This document shows, in pieces, positions 33,583 through 41,531 of a stretch of 50,521 nucleotides of DNA. Origin of the DNA: Lachnospiraceae bacterium (GTDB taxonomy: Bacteria > Bacillota > Clostridia > Lachnospirales > Lachnospiraceae); the NCBI GenBank assembly GCA_016284315.1, contig JAEEOO010000032.1, positions 1 through 50,521 on the forward strand, read 5' to 3'. The notes beneath the pieces were generated by a model that worked only from the letters and a program-made list of their open reading frames with translations, had not been told where the DNA came from and searched no databases. How positions within the stretch are numbered: position 1 is the stretch's first letter; the number at the start of each line of letters is the position of its first letter. Position numbers and translations under genes: made by a program.

Positions 33583-33598
33583 GATTCGGTAACTAAGA

Positions 33599-33612
33599 TA
33601 ACCAAAGGTGAG
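33599..33612 (+). promoter_or_regulatory. Leader motif TAACCAAAGGTGAG (copy 1)
   Basis: An unusual ribosome-binding context, 4 nt before ATG 33617. The same 14-mer occurs at 35847-35860 and, on the minus strand, 41468-41481; a 13-nt form is at 39634-39646. All four lie in leaders of otherwise unrelated genes. Confidence 0.6.
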
Positions 33613-33616
33613 ATTA

Positions 33617-35842
33617 ATGAAAAATACTAAATTTAAAAGAATTCTTGAATATATAGTTGCTGTTTGCCTTGTGGCAGTAGCTGTGCTTGGAGTTATTGTA
33701 ATAAAAAGACATATCAATGCCGCAAAACAGGAACAAAGTTTGACCATAGAGAAAGAGGCGACTTTTTCAGAGATCAGGATTGGCGATGTTCCGGTGACGG
33801 ATTATGTGATAATCACCAATGGTTCGATCAAAGCCGGAACCAGGCTTTCTTCATACATCGAGAAAGTAACCGGCGAGAAAGTTAAAACATTTTTGGGAGG
33901 CAGTCATCCCAATAAAATAAACATTGTTCGTGACAAGAACCTTGCAGAAAACGATCAAAGAATACTTATAGAAGGCGGAGAAGTGACCATCAAGGGTAGG
34001 AATGCTGAAGACCTCGAAAAGCAGGTGGACATATTTGCAAACCGCTATCTTGGATTAGCTTTTGCGGGAGAAGAGAGGGAGCATGTTTTAAAAAATGATT
34101 CTCTTAGGATAATTATTCCCGGGGATGTTTATTATACAGATGACAGTTGGATGCCTGAGAGGGAGCCGATCATCTGCTTATGGAAAACTACGGCAACCAG
34201 AGGTGTATTTTATAATTCGGGAACATCACTTAAGAGCGAACTCATGTCTTATTCCGATGACATGCTCTATGAATATGTTCGAATGATGTCCGCCTGCGGA
34301 TATACCGGAATTCAGGTTACAGATATGTGCTCAGCATGGGCATATTACGGAAATTACGAATTTGTTCATGATCGTCTCAGATTTATGGCTGATGCAGCAC
34401 ATTCTCTCGGAATGAATTTTACTCTCTGGGTTTGGGGAGCGGAGTTTAACGGATACGGCTGGAATGATAAGAGTGTTGAATATTACGGCGAATATGATGA
34501 GAACTGGGTTCGTCCTTATGAGTATGCCTCTGAAAACCCTAATGCGCAGGCAATGTTTGACAAATACTATTCAATATATGCAGAACTTGCTGATTGCTGC
34601 GACAGAGTCATCGCTCATTACAACGATCCCGGAAATCTGGAAAACCTTGAAGATATAGCGTTTTATGCCGGAATGCTTCGTGATAAGTTTAAGAGCGTCA
34701 ATCCAAATGTAAATTTTGGCGTTAGTTGCTATACTCATGAGATCAATCCAAGAGATCTTTGCAAGATCATGGGTACAGACACCACTGTATATCTTGGGGC
34801 TTGTACCGAGGCGGGTACCACTTGGCAATATGAGAGAACTTGCTGCAGTATGGACGGACTTACATTTGGCATCTGGTCATGGAATCTTACCGAAATGGAG
34901 ATAGACCAGCTTGCTGAGATGAATGTGAACGCGAATATCATCAAGGATGTTTATAATCGTACTGCTGAGGAGGATGTATACGGAAAACCTTCATATTGGA
35001 GCGAGATGGATTCTTATCATGTCCTGAATATCTTTTCGCACTATTGCGCCGGAAGGCTTTTGCAGGATCCTAATCTTGACGCAGACGAGCTTTTGCTCGA
35101 ATCCGCAAGGGCAGTGGTGGGAGATGAATATGCGGAAAAACTTTATGAAGTTCTCTGCCTTATCGAGGAGGCAAGATCGGGTGATAAATGGGAAAGCTTT
35201 AGATGGGAGTATGAAGATTATTGCATAAAGAACAAGGACTATAAAGCGGATGCTATTCTTTCAAAGAGCGAGGAATGCCTAAAATATCTTGATGAAATGA
35301 TCGACGCAGATATCAAGGATAACACTATTCCGCTTCCTGTAAGTGTATCGGATCTTTTGCAGCTGATAAAACCTCATGTAAAACAGATCCATGATTATTC
35401 ACAGTTCAGAAAAGACCTTGATGAAGCATATACTAAGGCCGCGGAAAACCCTGACAAAGAGATATTGCAGAAAACTATTGATGATTTGTATAAGCCAATT
35501 TCAGAATATAACGTTATAACCGGTGTTTGGGGAGTGCCTGAGGCCAGGGCTCAGTATGAACTTACGGAAGAGTTTTGTGAAACGTACGGACTTGAAGTCC
35601 CTCAGGATCCTGTTTTCATTAGTTTCAGAAAGCAGAGAATATATGATGAGCTTGTTACATGGCAAAGAAAGGCATCTGAAAAGAAAATTTTTTCTTTAAG
35701 TGCTTTCCAGTGGGGAGTTGCATACGGAAAAGAGGAGACACAGCGCCTGACCAAGGAACTTGTTGATGACGGACTGCTCACACTGGAATCCGAGGATACA
35801 GTGAGTGTTACTGATTGGGAGAGATATTGTTACGACTTTTGA
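33617..35842 (+). CDS. Membrane-anchored glycoside hydrolase-like protein, family unassigned
   Basis: 741 aa from ATG 33617; a GTG at 33608 is in frame, but it lies within the ribosome-binding motif AAAGGTGAG. An N-terminal membrane helix (about 12-30) anchors an extracellular protein. Residues 40-165 resemble the alpha/beta N-terminal domain seen before TIM barrels in alpha-glucuronidases and hexosaminidases (YVIITNGSIKAGTRLSSYIE, FANRYLGLAF). The 170-480 region looks like a TIM barrel (GYTGIQVTDMCSAWAYYG, LGMNFTLWVWGAEFNGYGW, VIAHYNDPGN, GIWSWNLTEME). A helical C-terminal part follows. I cannot name the family or the catalytic acids. It is divergent from the GH120 xylosidase, which suggests a role at the cell surface on a plant or host glycan. 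Confidence 0.7.
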   Translation: MKNTKFKRILEYIVAVCLVAVAVLGVIVIKRHINAAKQEQSLTIEKEATFSEIRIGDVPVTDYVIITNGSIKAGTRLSSYIEKVTGEKVKTFLGGSHPNKINIVRDKNLAENDQRILIEGGEVTIKGRNAEDLEKQVDIFANRYLGLAFAGEEREHVLKNDSLRIIIPGDVYYTDDSWMPEREPIICLWKTTATRGVFYNSGTSLKSELMSYSDDMLYEYVRMMSACGYTGIQVTDMCSAWAYYGNYEFVHDRLRFMADAAHSLGMNFTLWVWGAEFNGYGWNDKSVEYYGEYDENWVRPYEYASENPNAQAMFDKYYSIYAELADCCDRVIAHYNDPGNLENLEDIAFYAGMLRDKFKSVNPNVNFGVSCYTHEINPRDLCKIMGTDTTVYLGACTEAGTTWQYERTCCSMDGLTFGIWSWNLTEMEIDQLAEMNVNANIIKDVYNRTAEEDVYGKPSYWSEMDSYHVLNIFSHYCAGRLLQDPNLDADELLLESARAVVGDEYAEKLYEVLCLIEEARSGDKWESFRWEYEDYCIKNKDYKADAILSKSEECLKYLDEMIDADIKDNTIPLPVSVSDLLQLIKPHVKQIHDYSQFRKDLDEAYTKAAENPDKEILQKTIDDLYKPISEYNVITGVWGVPEARAQYELTEEFCETYGLEVPQDPVFISFRKQRIYDELVTWQRKASEKKIFSLSAFQWGVAYGKEETQRLTKELVDDGLLTLESEDTVSVTDWERYCYDF

Positions 35843-35846
35843 TAGA

Positions 35847-35860
35847 TAACCAAAGGTGAG
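35847..35860 (+). promoter_or_regulatory. Leader motif TAACCAAAGGTGAG (copy 2)
   Basis: Directly after the stop codon of the glycosidase-like gene and 7 nt before ATG 35868; identical to copy 1 over 14 nt (AGATAACCAAAGGTGAG over 17). Confidence 0.6.
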
Positions 35861-35867
35861 GGAGTAC

Positions 35868-36713
35868 ATGAGAAAACTTAGCAAGAGACTTGGAGAACCT
35901 TTTTCATACATAATGATCGCATTGGGAGCGCTGATGGCCAGCTTTTCTGTAATTTGCATCCTGATCCCAAACGATGCCATAGATTACGGCACCGCAGGTA
36001 TTGCCATCATTATCAATAAATTGTCAGGGCTTAACCTTTCTGTTTGCGTTGCCCTTGTTTTTACACCCTTTTTGATCCTTGGAACAATAATCCTTGGTAA
36101 GAAATTCGGTATCAAAGCAATCCTTGGAACTGTTGTTTATACCGTTGGTCTTGAGGTCTTCAAGATAGTTCCTTTTGAACTTAATATCGAACACTTTCTT
36201 GCTGTGGCCTTTGGCGGAGCTATTTTGGGAGCAGGCCTTTCACTTATCTTAAGACATGGAGGATGTATCGACGGATCCGAGATATTCGCCAATATCATAG
36301 TCAAGAAGTTTTACGATATGACCGGACGCAACATGTCCATGACGCCTATTCTTGTAGGTTTTAATGCCTGCGTTTACATTGCTGTATTCATCTTCATCAA
36401 CAGGAATGCAGCCCTTATGAGCCTTCTTGTGTATGTTGTGGCGACTTCGATAATTAACCACTTTACGGACCATTACGAGGCCATCAAGCAGGTCACCATC
36501 ATTACAAAAGATGCGGACGAGATCATTGCCTGCATCAAGAAGGATTTAAACAAGACCTGCACCATCATGAATTCACAGGGTGCAATCGACGGAGACAACA
36601 AGATGCTGATCTGCTATATCAGCTATTTCGAACTTGCCAAGATGAAGGAGATCATTTCCTCCCACAAAGGCGTGTTCAGCACCGTCTCCACCATCGACGA
36701 GATTTTAAGGTAA
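35868..36713 (+). CDS. YitT family membrane protein (DUF161 + DUF2179)
   Basis: 281 aa from ATG 35868; a GTG at 35856 is in frame but lies in the ribosome-binding region. Five to six membrane helices (FSYIMIALGALMASFSVICIL; YGTAGIAIIINKLSGL; HFLAVAFGGAILGAGLSLIL) form the YitT domain with the typical GGCIDGSEIFANII. A cytoplasmic DUF2179 domain follows (QVTIITKDADEIIACIKKDL, GVFSTVSTIDEI). The function of YitT proteins is not established; transport of a small molecule is suspected. It overlaps no neighbour and is followed after 6 nt by a LytTR gene. Confidence 0.9.
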   Translation: MRKLSKRLGEPFSYIMIALGALMASFSVICILIPNDAIDYGTAGIAIIINKLSGLNLSVCVALVFTPFLILGTIILGKKFGIKAILGTVVYTVGLEVFKIVPFELNIEHFLAVAFGGAILGAGLSLILRHGGCIDGSEIFANIIVKKFYDMTGRNMSMTPILVGFNACVYIAVFIFINRNAALMSLLVYVVATSIINHFTDHYEAIKQVTIITKDADEIIACIKKDLNKTCTIMNSQGAIDGDNKMLICYISYFELAKMKEIISSHKGVFSTVSTIDEILR

Positions 36714-36719
36714 ATTAAA

Positions 36720-37154
36720 ATGAAAGTTACAATAGAAAAAGCCGGTTCGAAGGAAGAAGAGCAGGCAATCATCAAAGCCTTTGAGATAACAGGGGATATA
36801 AAGAGCGCAGCGGAGCTTTTGGAAGGCGACAGCGGAAGCCTTCCGGTAACGCTGGATGGAAAGACCTTTATCTTGAAGCATAATGCCATCTACTATATCG
36901 AATCTGTAGACAAGAAAACATTTGTATATACCAAGGACGCCTGCTACGAATCAAAGTACAGGCTTTATGAATTGGAAAAACTCTTGCTTGGCTATTTTAT
37001 GAGATGTTCCAAGGCGACCATCTTAAACCTTAAAAAGGTCAAATCCGTTAAATCGGAAATGAGCGGAAGGCTCAATGCAACACTTCTTAACAACGAGGTG
37101 ATCGTTATTTCAAGAGGCTATGTAAAAGAAGTAAAGGGGAGGCTTGGAATCTGA
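36720..37154 (+). CDS. LytTR-type DNA-binding regulator
   Basis: 144 aa. Residues about 45-140 form a LytTR domain (VTLDGKTFILKHNAIYYIES; KYRLYELEKLLLGYFMRCSKATILNLKKV; LNNEVIVISRGYVKEVK). There is no response-regulator receiver domain. Such stand-alone LytTR proteins are paired with a DUF3021 membrane protein, which follows here with a 1-nt overlap, and commonly control adjacent ABC exporters and themselves. The membrane partner may hold the regulator inactive. The start has only AAGGTAAATTAAA as ribosome-binding sequence. Confidence 0.9.
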   Translation: MKVTIEKAGSKEEEQAIIKAFEITGDIKSAAELLEGDSGSLPVTLDGKTFILKHNAIYYIESVDKKTFVYTKDACYESKYRLYELEKLLLGYFMRCSKATILNLKKVKSVKSEMSGRLNATLLNNEVIVISRGYVKEVKGRLGI

Positions 37155-37594
37155 TGGGCAAATTAAAATTATGGTTTTTACAGACAATGATGATATCCTT
37201 TGCGATACTTGTTGGAATAATCCTTGAAGGAGTGGTCTACCTGATCGTTGACAACGATCCTCTTTCAGAGATGTCCCTTGACTGGTATCAGCTTTTATCG
37301 ATTGTTTTGACCGGTGCGGTTTGTTCTCTTTTTTCAGTCATTCTTCTATGCAGGGAGAGCGTATCGAAAAAAGAATATCTCATTAGAGTCATTATCCACT
37401 GCGTCCTTCTCTATGGGCTGGTTGTCCTTATCGGAAAGATCTTTACATGGTACACGAAGCTTGAGGGATTTCTTCTTGTGACCATTATATACTTCCTTGT
37501 TTATGTTTTCGTTTGGGTATCAACCATCTTCTTACAGAAGCAGGACGAGAACAAGATAAACAAGGCCCTTGGCGATATTCGGGACGAAGAGTGA
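37154..37594 (+). CDS. DUF3021 family membrane protein
   Basis: 146 aa with four membrane helices (MMISFAILVGIILEGVVYLI; WYQLLSIVLTGAVCSLFSVI; VIIHCVLLYGLVVLIGKIF; FLLVTIIYFLVYVFVWVS). This is the standard partner of stand-alone LytTR regulators and is thought to control their activity. The stop and start codons overlap (TGATG). It is followed by the inverted GC-rich repeat and a terminator-like hairpin before the ABC genes. Confidence 0.85.
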   Translation: MGKLKLWFLQTMMISFAILVGIILEGVVYLIVDNDPLSEMSLDWYQLLSIVLTGAVCSLFSVILLCRESVSKKEYLIRVIIHCVLLYGLVVLIGKIFTWYTKLEGFLLVTIIYFLVYVFVWVSTIFLQKQDENKINKALGDIRDEE

Positions 37595-37612
37595 AGTGAA
37601 ATGTCAGGAGGT

Positions 37613-37674
37613 TGTCCACCGGGGACGGGGTTAAGTGGTCAAAAATGTCCACTTAACCCCGTCCCCGGTGGACA
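37613..37674. repeat. Inverted pair of the 33-nt GC-rich unit, perfect 26-bp arms
   Basis: The left arm 37613-37638 begins TGTCCACCGGGGACGGGGTT; the right arm 37649-37674 is its exact reverse complement, with a 10-nt loop TCAAAAATGT. It lies in the transcribed spacer between the DUF3021 and ABC ATPase genes and would form a very stable RNA hairpin. Confidence 0.92.
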
Positions 37675-37687
37675 AAAACATAATTTT

Positions 37688-37737
37688 GAGCATCTTGGTA
37701 AGCATTTTTTGCAGCTTAGTAGAGATGCTCTTTTTTT
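37688..37737 (+). terminator. Terminator or attenuator between DUF3021 and ABC genes
   Basis: GAGCATCT (37688-37695) pairs with AGATGCTC (37723-37730), inner TAAGC/GCTTA, followed by seven T. No good promoter is visible in the 49 nt to the ABC ATPase start, so readthrough of this hairpin may set exporter expression. Confidence 0.7.
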
Positions 37738-37786
37738 GTGCGAAAAAATGGTTTATCTTGTCTTCAAGAACAGGAGGGAAACCAAA

Positions 37787-38689
37787 ATGAAGGCAATTGA
37801 AGTAAAAGGACTCAGAAAAAAATATAAAGAACATGAAGCCGTTAAGGGCATCAATTTTTCAGTAGAAGAAGGAGAGCTATTCGCATTCCTTGGAGAAAAC
37901 GGAGCGGGCAAATCAACGACGATCAACATGCTCTGCACCATACTTGAAATAACTGAGGGAGACGTAAGCATCTGCGGTTATAAGCTTGGTAAGGACGATG
38001 ACAAGATAAGAAATTTAATCGGTATCGTTTTTCAGAATTCGGTTCTTGACGGAAACCTTACAGTCAAAGAGAACCTGCTGACGAGGGGCGCCTACTACGG
38101 GTTGTCAAAAAAGCAGATCCTTGAGCGCATGAAGCCCTTTACAGAAAAGCTTGAGCTTGATGAAATCTGGAACCGCAAATACGAGAAACTTTCCGGAGGC
38201 CAGAGAAGGCGTGTTGATATCGTAAGGGCGCTCATCAATAATCCAAGGATCCTTTTCCTTGATGAGCCCACAACCGGCCTTGATCCAAAGTCAAGAAAGC
38301 TTGTTTGGGACTACATCGATTACCTTAGAAAAGAATACAAAATGACCATCTTCCTTACCACCCACTACATGGAAGAGACAAGGGATGCGGATCATGTTGT
38401 TATCCTTGATAAAGGAAAGATCATTTCAAGCGGAACACCCGCAGAATTAAAGACAAGATTCGCTCCTTCCAAGCTTGTTTGGTACACGAAAAAAGAAGAA
38501 GAAGCGGATGAACTCATGGGAGAGGTCAGCAGAGCGGTTGATTACGACGCAGACCACTACAACGCCGAGATAAACGGCAATATATCCGAGTTCCTTTATA
38601 AGAACAGAGACAAGATCATCGATTACGAGATCGTAAAAGGAACCATGGATGATGTATTTTTAAACCTTACAGGAAAGGAACTTGCATAA
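37787..38689 (+). CDS. ABC exporter ATP-binding subunit
   Basis: 300 aa from ATG 37787, preceded by AGGAGGGAAACCAAA; the longer open frame from 37601 runs through the inverted repeat and is not credible. Walker A GENGAGKSTT, Q-loop VFQNSVLD, signature LSGGQRRRVD, Walker B ILFLDEPTTGLD and the switch His in LTTHYMEE are intact. A C-terminal extension of about 80 residues (DELMGEVSRAVDYDADHY onward) resembles that of daunorubicin/DrrA-type and multidrug ABC-2 exporters. It pairs with the permease gene 1 nt downstream. Substrate unknown; the LytTR pair upstream is the likely regulator. Confidence 0.92.
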   Translation: MKAIEVKGLRKKYKEHEAVKGINFSVEEGELFAFLGENGAGKSTTINMLCTILEITEGDVSICGYKLGKDDDKIRNLIGIVFQNSVLDGNLTVKENLLTRGAYYGLSKKQILERMKPFTEKLELDEIWNRKYEKLSGGQRRRVDIVRALINNPRILFLDEPTTGLDPKSRKLVWDYIDYLRKEYKMTIFLTTHYMEETRDADHVVILDKGKIISSGTPAELKTRFAPSKLVWYTKKEEEADELMGEVSRAVDYDADHYNAEINGNISEFLYKNRDKIIDYEIVKGTMDDVFLNLTGKELA

Positions 38690-38690
38690 A

Positions 38691-39602
38691 ATGAGAGATT
38701 TTATTGGATTTACAAAGAGAAACTTACTTATATATTTTAAAGATGTTCAGGCCATTATTTTTTCACTTCTGACATCAATCATAGTTTTTGCGCTTTACCT
38801 CTTGTTCTTAAAGGGAACATTTGTTGATGCGGTGGACAGCGCAATGATGGGCCTTGAAAACATTGTTAATGCAGAGGACATTGATATGCTTGTCAGCGGA
38901 ATACTTCTTGTTGGAATCATCGGCTCTGCATTGATAACAGTCCCTTATGCATGCCTCCAGACCATTGTTAGGGATCGTGAATTAAAGGTATCTGATGATA
39001 TCTGTACAACGCCAATAAAAAGATGGAAGATCATTCTTTCCTACTTCACTGCCTCAGTTATTTCTTCGTTTATCATGACTGCCATCATCTTTACTATCGG
39101 CATTGTGATACTTAGTTTTATGGGCGACCTTCATTTGACTGTTTTGTCTTTGCTGTCATGCTATGGAACAATATTGCTTGGAGCAATCTCATCAACTGCG
39201 CTCTTTATGCTTGTTGTTATTTTCTTTAAGAAGAATTCAGCCAGCGCAGCATTTTTCGGAATCCTTTCCGCTGCGGCAGGATTTGTCATCGGAGCATATA
39301 TTCCGCTTTCACAGTTCTCAGAGTCAGTACAGTCGGTTTGCTACCTTTTCCCCGCAAGCCATATGACAGTACTCCTCAGAAACGGGATCTTAAACGGCGT
39401 TCTTGACAGCATAAACACTACGATCGGTGGACTTGATAACGGACTCTTTATTGATGCAGTCAAGGATTCTTTCTCATTCAATGCCAAGTTCTTTGGAAAC
39501 AGCATGAGCATAGGAAATACAGTTCTTTATATCAGCGCATTTGCTTTCGTTTGCATAATCGCTATGGTGGTTCTTTACAGCAGAACCTATAAAAGAAAGT
39601 AA
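38691..39602 (+). CDS. ABC-2 type exporter permease
   Basis: 303 aa from ATG 38691, one base after the ATPase stop codon; AGGAAAGGAA is the ribosome-binding site. There are six predicted membrane helices (AIIFSLLTSIIVFALYLLFL; LVGIIGSALITVPYACLQTI; SVISSFIMTAIIFTIGIVIL; LLGAISSTALFMLVVIFF; FFGILSAAAGFVIGAYIPL; VLYISAFAFVCIIAMVVLY). The charged VRDRELKVSDDICTTPIKRW after helix 2 is typical of the ABC2_membrane family. It makes the transport channel with the preceding ATPase. Confidence 0.9.
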   Translation: MRDFIGFTKRNLLIYFKDVQAIIFSLLTSIIVFALYLLFLKGTFVDAVDSAMMGLENIVNAEDIDMLVSGILLVGIIGSALITVPYACLQTIVRDRELKVSDDICTTPIKRWKIILSYFTASVISSFIMTAIIFTIGIVILSFMGDLHLTVLSLLSCYGTILLGAISSTALFMLVVIFFKKNSASAAFFGILSAAAGFVIGAYIPLSQFSESVQSVCYLFPASHMTVLLRNGILNGVLDSINTTIGGLDNGLFIDAVKDSFSFNAKFFGNSMSIGNTVLYISAFAFVCIIAMVVLYSRTYKRK

Positions 39603-39633
39603 AAAGATGTTACAATATATCTCGGATCCATGT

Positions 39634-39646
39634 TAACCAAAGGTGA
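39634..39646 (+). promoter_or_regulatory. Leader motif TAACCAAAGGTGA (copy 3)
   Basis: 13 nt identical to the other copies. Here the motif is followed by TTTTATAGAGAGT and a four-codon ORF (39660-39674) instead of the main start codon at 39680. Confidence 0.55.
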
Positions 39647-39659
39647 TTTTATAGAGAGT

Positions 39660-39674
39660 ATGAAGAATAAGTAA
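39660..39674 (+). other. Four-codon upstream ORF before the DUF2161 gene
   Basis: ATG AAG AAT AAG TAA, with AGAGAG just upstream, ends 5 nt before ATG 39680. The main start has no Shine-Dalgarno of its own, so translation may depend on termination of this minicistron. It may equally be chance. Confidence 0.35.
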
Positions 39675-39679
39675 ATTAA

Positions 39680-40378
39680 ATGGAAAAAGACCTTTTTGAG
39701 CCTATAAAAGAATATTTCGAAAAGCAGGGATTTACCTGTGACGGAGAGGTTTTGGACATCGACCTTTATATGGAAAAGGGAGATGAAAAGGTTGCGGTTG
39801 AACTAAAGCAGGAGTTGAACTTTAGGGTCTTCCAGCAGGCAGCCATTCGCCAGAAGCAGGTTGAGACGGTTTATATCGGGACCTTTAACCCCAAAAATAT
39901 GCGCTCCCATGCTTTTAAAGATAAGCTCTATCTACTGAAACGTTTGGGGATCGGGCTTATTGTAGTGTCAAAGAAAACCGGAGAAGTACAAGTTGTCAGC
40001 GGGCCTGTGGCTTCTGAGCTTTCCGCATTTCAAAAGAGAAATGCAAAAAAGAGCGAAGCCCTCTCAAAGGAGTTTAACAAAAGAAAGGCTAAGAACAACA
40101 CCGGCGGAGTTCACGGAAAAAAGCTCATCACCAGCTACAGAGAGGATGCACTTCTTGTTCTTGACAGCCTTGCGGAGCTTGGAGGAGAAGAGAAGAATAC
40201 CGTGGTCAGAAAAAACAGCGGTATTAAAAAGACTTCTGAGATCCTGCGAAACAACTACTACGGCTGGTTTGAAAAGGTCGAAACAGGGCTATACCGCATA
40301 ACGGATGAAGGTTATAACGCGTTGGAAGAATTTGAAGATACGATCTTCAAATTAAGAACTATGAACGTAGGGGAATAG
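39680..40378 (+). CDS. DUF2161 domain protein, PD-(D/E)XK nuclease fold
   Basis: 232 aa. The N-terminal half has the PD-(D/E)XK core: DIDLYMEKGDEKVAVELKQE gives Asp then E-x-K, with QAAIRQKQVETVYIG after it, as in the DUF2161 family. Residues 145-225 look like a winged-helix DNA-binding module (YREDALLVLDSLAELGG; NNYYGWFEKVETGLYRITDEG). Function unestablished; a DNA-processing or defence role is possible but not shown. The last seven codons fall in the 34-bp segment duplicated before the HD gene (44050), so the natural C-terminus may have been altered. Only one start is possible because a stop codon directly precedes it. Confidence 0.75.
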   Translation: MEKDLFEPIKEYFEKQGFTCDGEVLDIDLYMEKGDEKVAVELKQELNFRVFQQAAIRQKQVETVYIGTFNPKNMRSHAFKDKLYLLKRLGIGLIVVSKKTGEVQVVSGPVASELSAFQKRNAKKSEALSKEFNKRKAKNNTGGVHGKKLITSYREDALLVLDSLAELGGEEKNTVVRKNSGIKKTSEILRNNYYGWFEKVETGLYRITDEGYNALEEFEDTIFKLRTMNVGE

Positions 40379-40391
40379 GTGGAGCACTTTA
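40358..40391 (+). repeat. 34-bp duplication, copy 1 (remnant of an HD-gene start)
   Basis: ACTATGAA, three differing bases, then AGGGGAATAGGTGGAGCACT and TTA: 31 of 34 positions match 44050-44083, where GTG is the start codon of the HD gene. After this fragment comes only 19 nt and then a hairpin terminator resembling the one after the HD gene, as if the body of a gene copy had been deleted. Confidence 0.75.
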
Positions 40392-40410
40392 TCTTACACT
40401 CCCGCTAAAA

Positions 40411-40438
40411 AAGCTACACCCATCGGTGCAGCTTTTTT
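40411..40438. terminator. Terminator between DUF2161 and the convergent XRE gene
   Basis: AAGCTACACC (40411-40420) pairs with GGTGCAGCTT (40425-40434) with one mismatch; A- and T-runs on the two sides let it work in both directions. It resembles the terminator at 45614. Confidence 0.75.
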
Positions 40439-40441
40439 ATT

Positions 40442-41458
40442 CTATACTATTGCGGAATGCTTTTTGATCAATTCATTAAGGTGATCAACCTGCTGGCCTT
40501 TTGTCATGTTCCACTCTTCCTCAAGAAGTGTAAGTTCTCTCTTGCAGGTTTCAACAACTTTTTTATGGTCACCAAGTATACCTGCCAGCATTCTAATGCT
40601 CTGAAGCATATCAACATATCTGGGCTTGGGGGCAACCTCATGAGCCTTTTCATAGGCACTTATGGCAAGCTTATATTCCATGTTATAAGCGAGTCTGTCA
40701 GCTGCGTCTGCATATATTGCCCAGTCCAGAGTATCATTTGCAAGCAACATTTCGTAGTCCTTTCTGACGGCATCGAATCCGAATTTACGTTCTTTGATCC
40801 AAAGATCGTAGATGATCTTAGATTTAAAATCACCCATTTCTGCGATGAGTTCTTCGGCTTCTGAATATCTTCCGTCCTCAATAAGGTTATCCAATAAATA
40901 CAGCTTTGTCCTCGAAAGATCGGGATTAGTCTTTATCAGGTTTTTTAGCTCTCTGATAAGTTTTGTATGGCTTTCTACATTCCAGTCTCTCTTACAGCCA
41001 CCCATAGAATTGTTTAGCGTGTTAAGGTCAAACTTATTGTCCGGCTTGAGCTGAAGGGCATCTTTTGCATAGTGAGCAGCTTTATCTGCCAATCGGCAGC
41101 TTTCAAAGAGATAAAGATCTCCCAACATGGAGACTGCTTTATGCTTTGAAGGATCCCTTTTGATCTCTTCAAGGAGGAAGTTCTCACTGTGAATGAACTG
41201 TTCATTTGAAAAAGGATAACCATTGTCTATAGCATTCTCAATCCTTTCATACTCAAGGTCTGTTGGATAAGCAAAGAGCTCATCGATGGTTATTCCAAAG
41301 AAACTTGCTATGGAAGGAAGCTGATTGATGTCCGGCTGACTGGTTCCGTTCTCCCATTTGCTGATGGACTGAGCGGATACATGAAATACTTCTGCCAAAT
41401 CTGCCTGGGACATTGCTTTCTTAGTTCTGTTTATCTTTATGATCTCACCAATATTCAT
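40442..41458 (-). CDS. XRE family regulator with TPR-like C-terminal domain
   Basis: 338 aa from ATG 41458. Residues 5-60 are an XRE helix-turn-helix (INRTKKAMSQADLAEVFHVS; SISKWENGTSQPDI; SFFGITIDELF). The remaining 270 residues are helical, with TPR-like pairs (YLFESCRLADKAAHYAKDAL; YADAADRLAYNMEYKLAISA), a typical sensor for peptides or nucleotides in Firmicute regulators. It is divergent from an ABC exporter; two palindromes in the shared spacer, one over its own -35, suggest it represses itself and controls the exporter. AGGTGAGG within leader motif copy 4 serves as the ribosome-binding site. Confidence 0.88.
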   Translation of the reverse strand: MNIGEIIKINRTKKAMSQADLAEVFHVSAQSISKWENGTSQPDINQLPSIASFFGITIDELFAYPTDLEYERIENAIDNGYPFSNEQFIHSENFLLEEIKRDPSKHKAVSMLGDLYLFESCRLADKAAHYAKDALQLKPDNKFDLNTLNNSMGGCKRDWNVESHTKLIRELKNLIKTNPDLSRTKLYLLDNLIEDGRYSEAEELIAEMGDFKSKIIYDLWIKERKFGFDAVRKDYEMLLANDTLDWAIYADAADRLAYNMEYKLAISAYEKAHEVAPKPRYVDMLQSIRMLAGILGDHKKVVETCKRELTLLEEEWNMTKGQQVDHLNELIKKHSAIV

Positions 41459-41467
41459 ATTTAACAC

Positions 41468-41481
41468 CTCACCTTTGGTTA
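41468..41481 (-). promoter_or_regulatory. Leader motif TAACCAAAGGTGAG (copy 4)
   Basis: An exact 14-nt copy on the minus strand, 9 nt before the XRE start codon. Confidence 0.6.
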
Positions 41482-41502
41482 TTATCATCAGCTGATAGAT
41501 TT

Positions 41503-41531
41503 ATAATACATTACTCACGTTCAACTGACAA
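41503..41531 (-). promoter_or_regulatory. Promoter of the XRE gene
   Basis: On the minus strand TTGTCA (41526-41531), 17-nt spacer, TATTAT (41503-41508). The -35 lies within the first operator-like palindrome. Confidence 0.65.

Noticed and set aside
37601-37786. N-terminal extension of the ABC ATPase through the inverted repeat
   Set aside because: The extra 62 residues come from the palindrome and terminator region; a strong ribosome-binding site stands before ATG 37787, where the ATPase domain begins.
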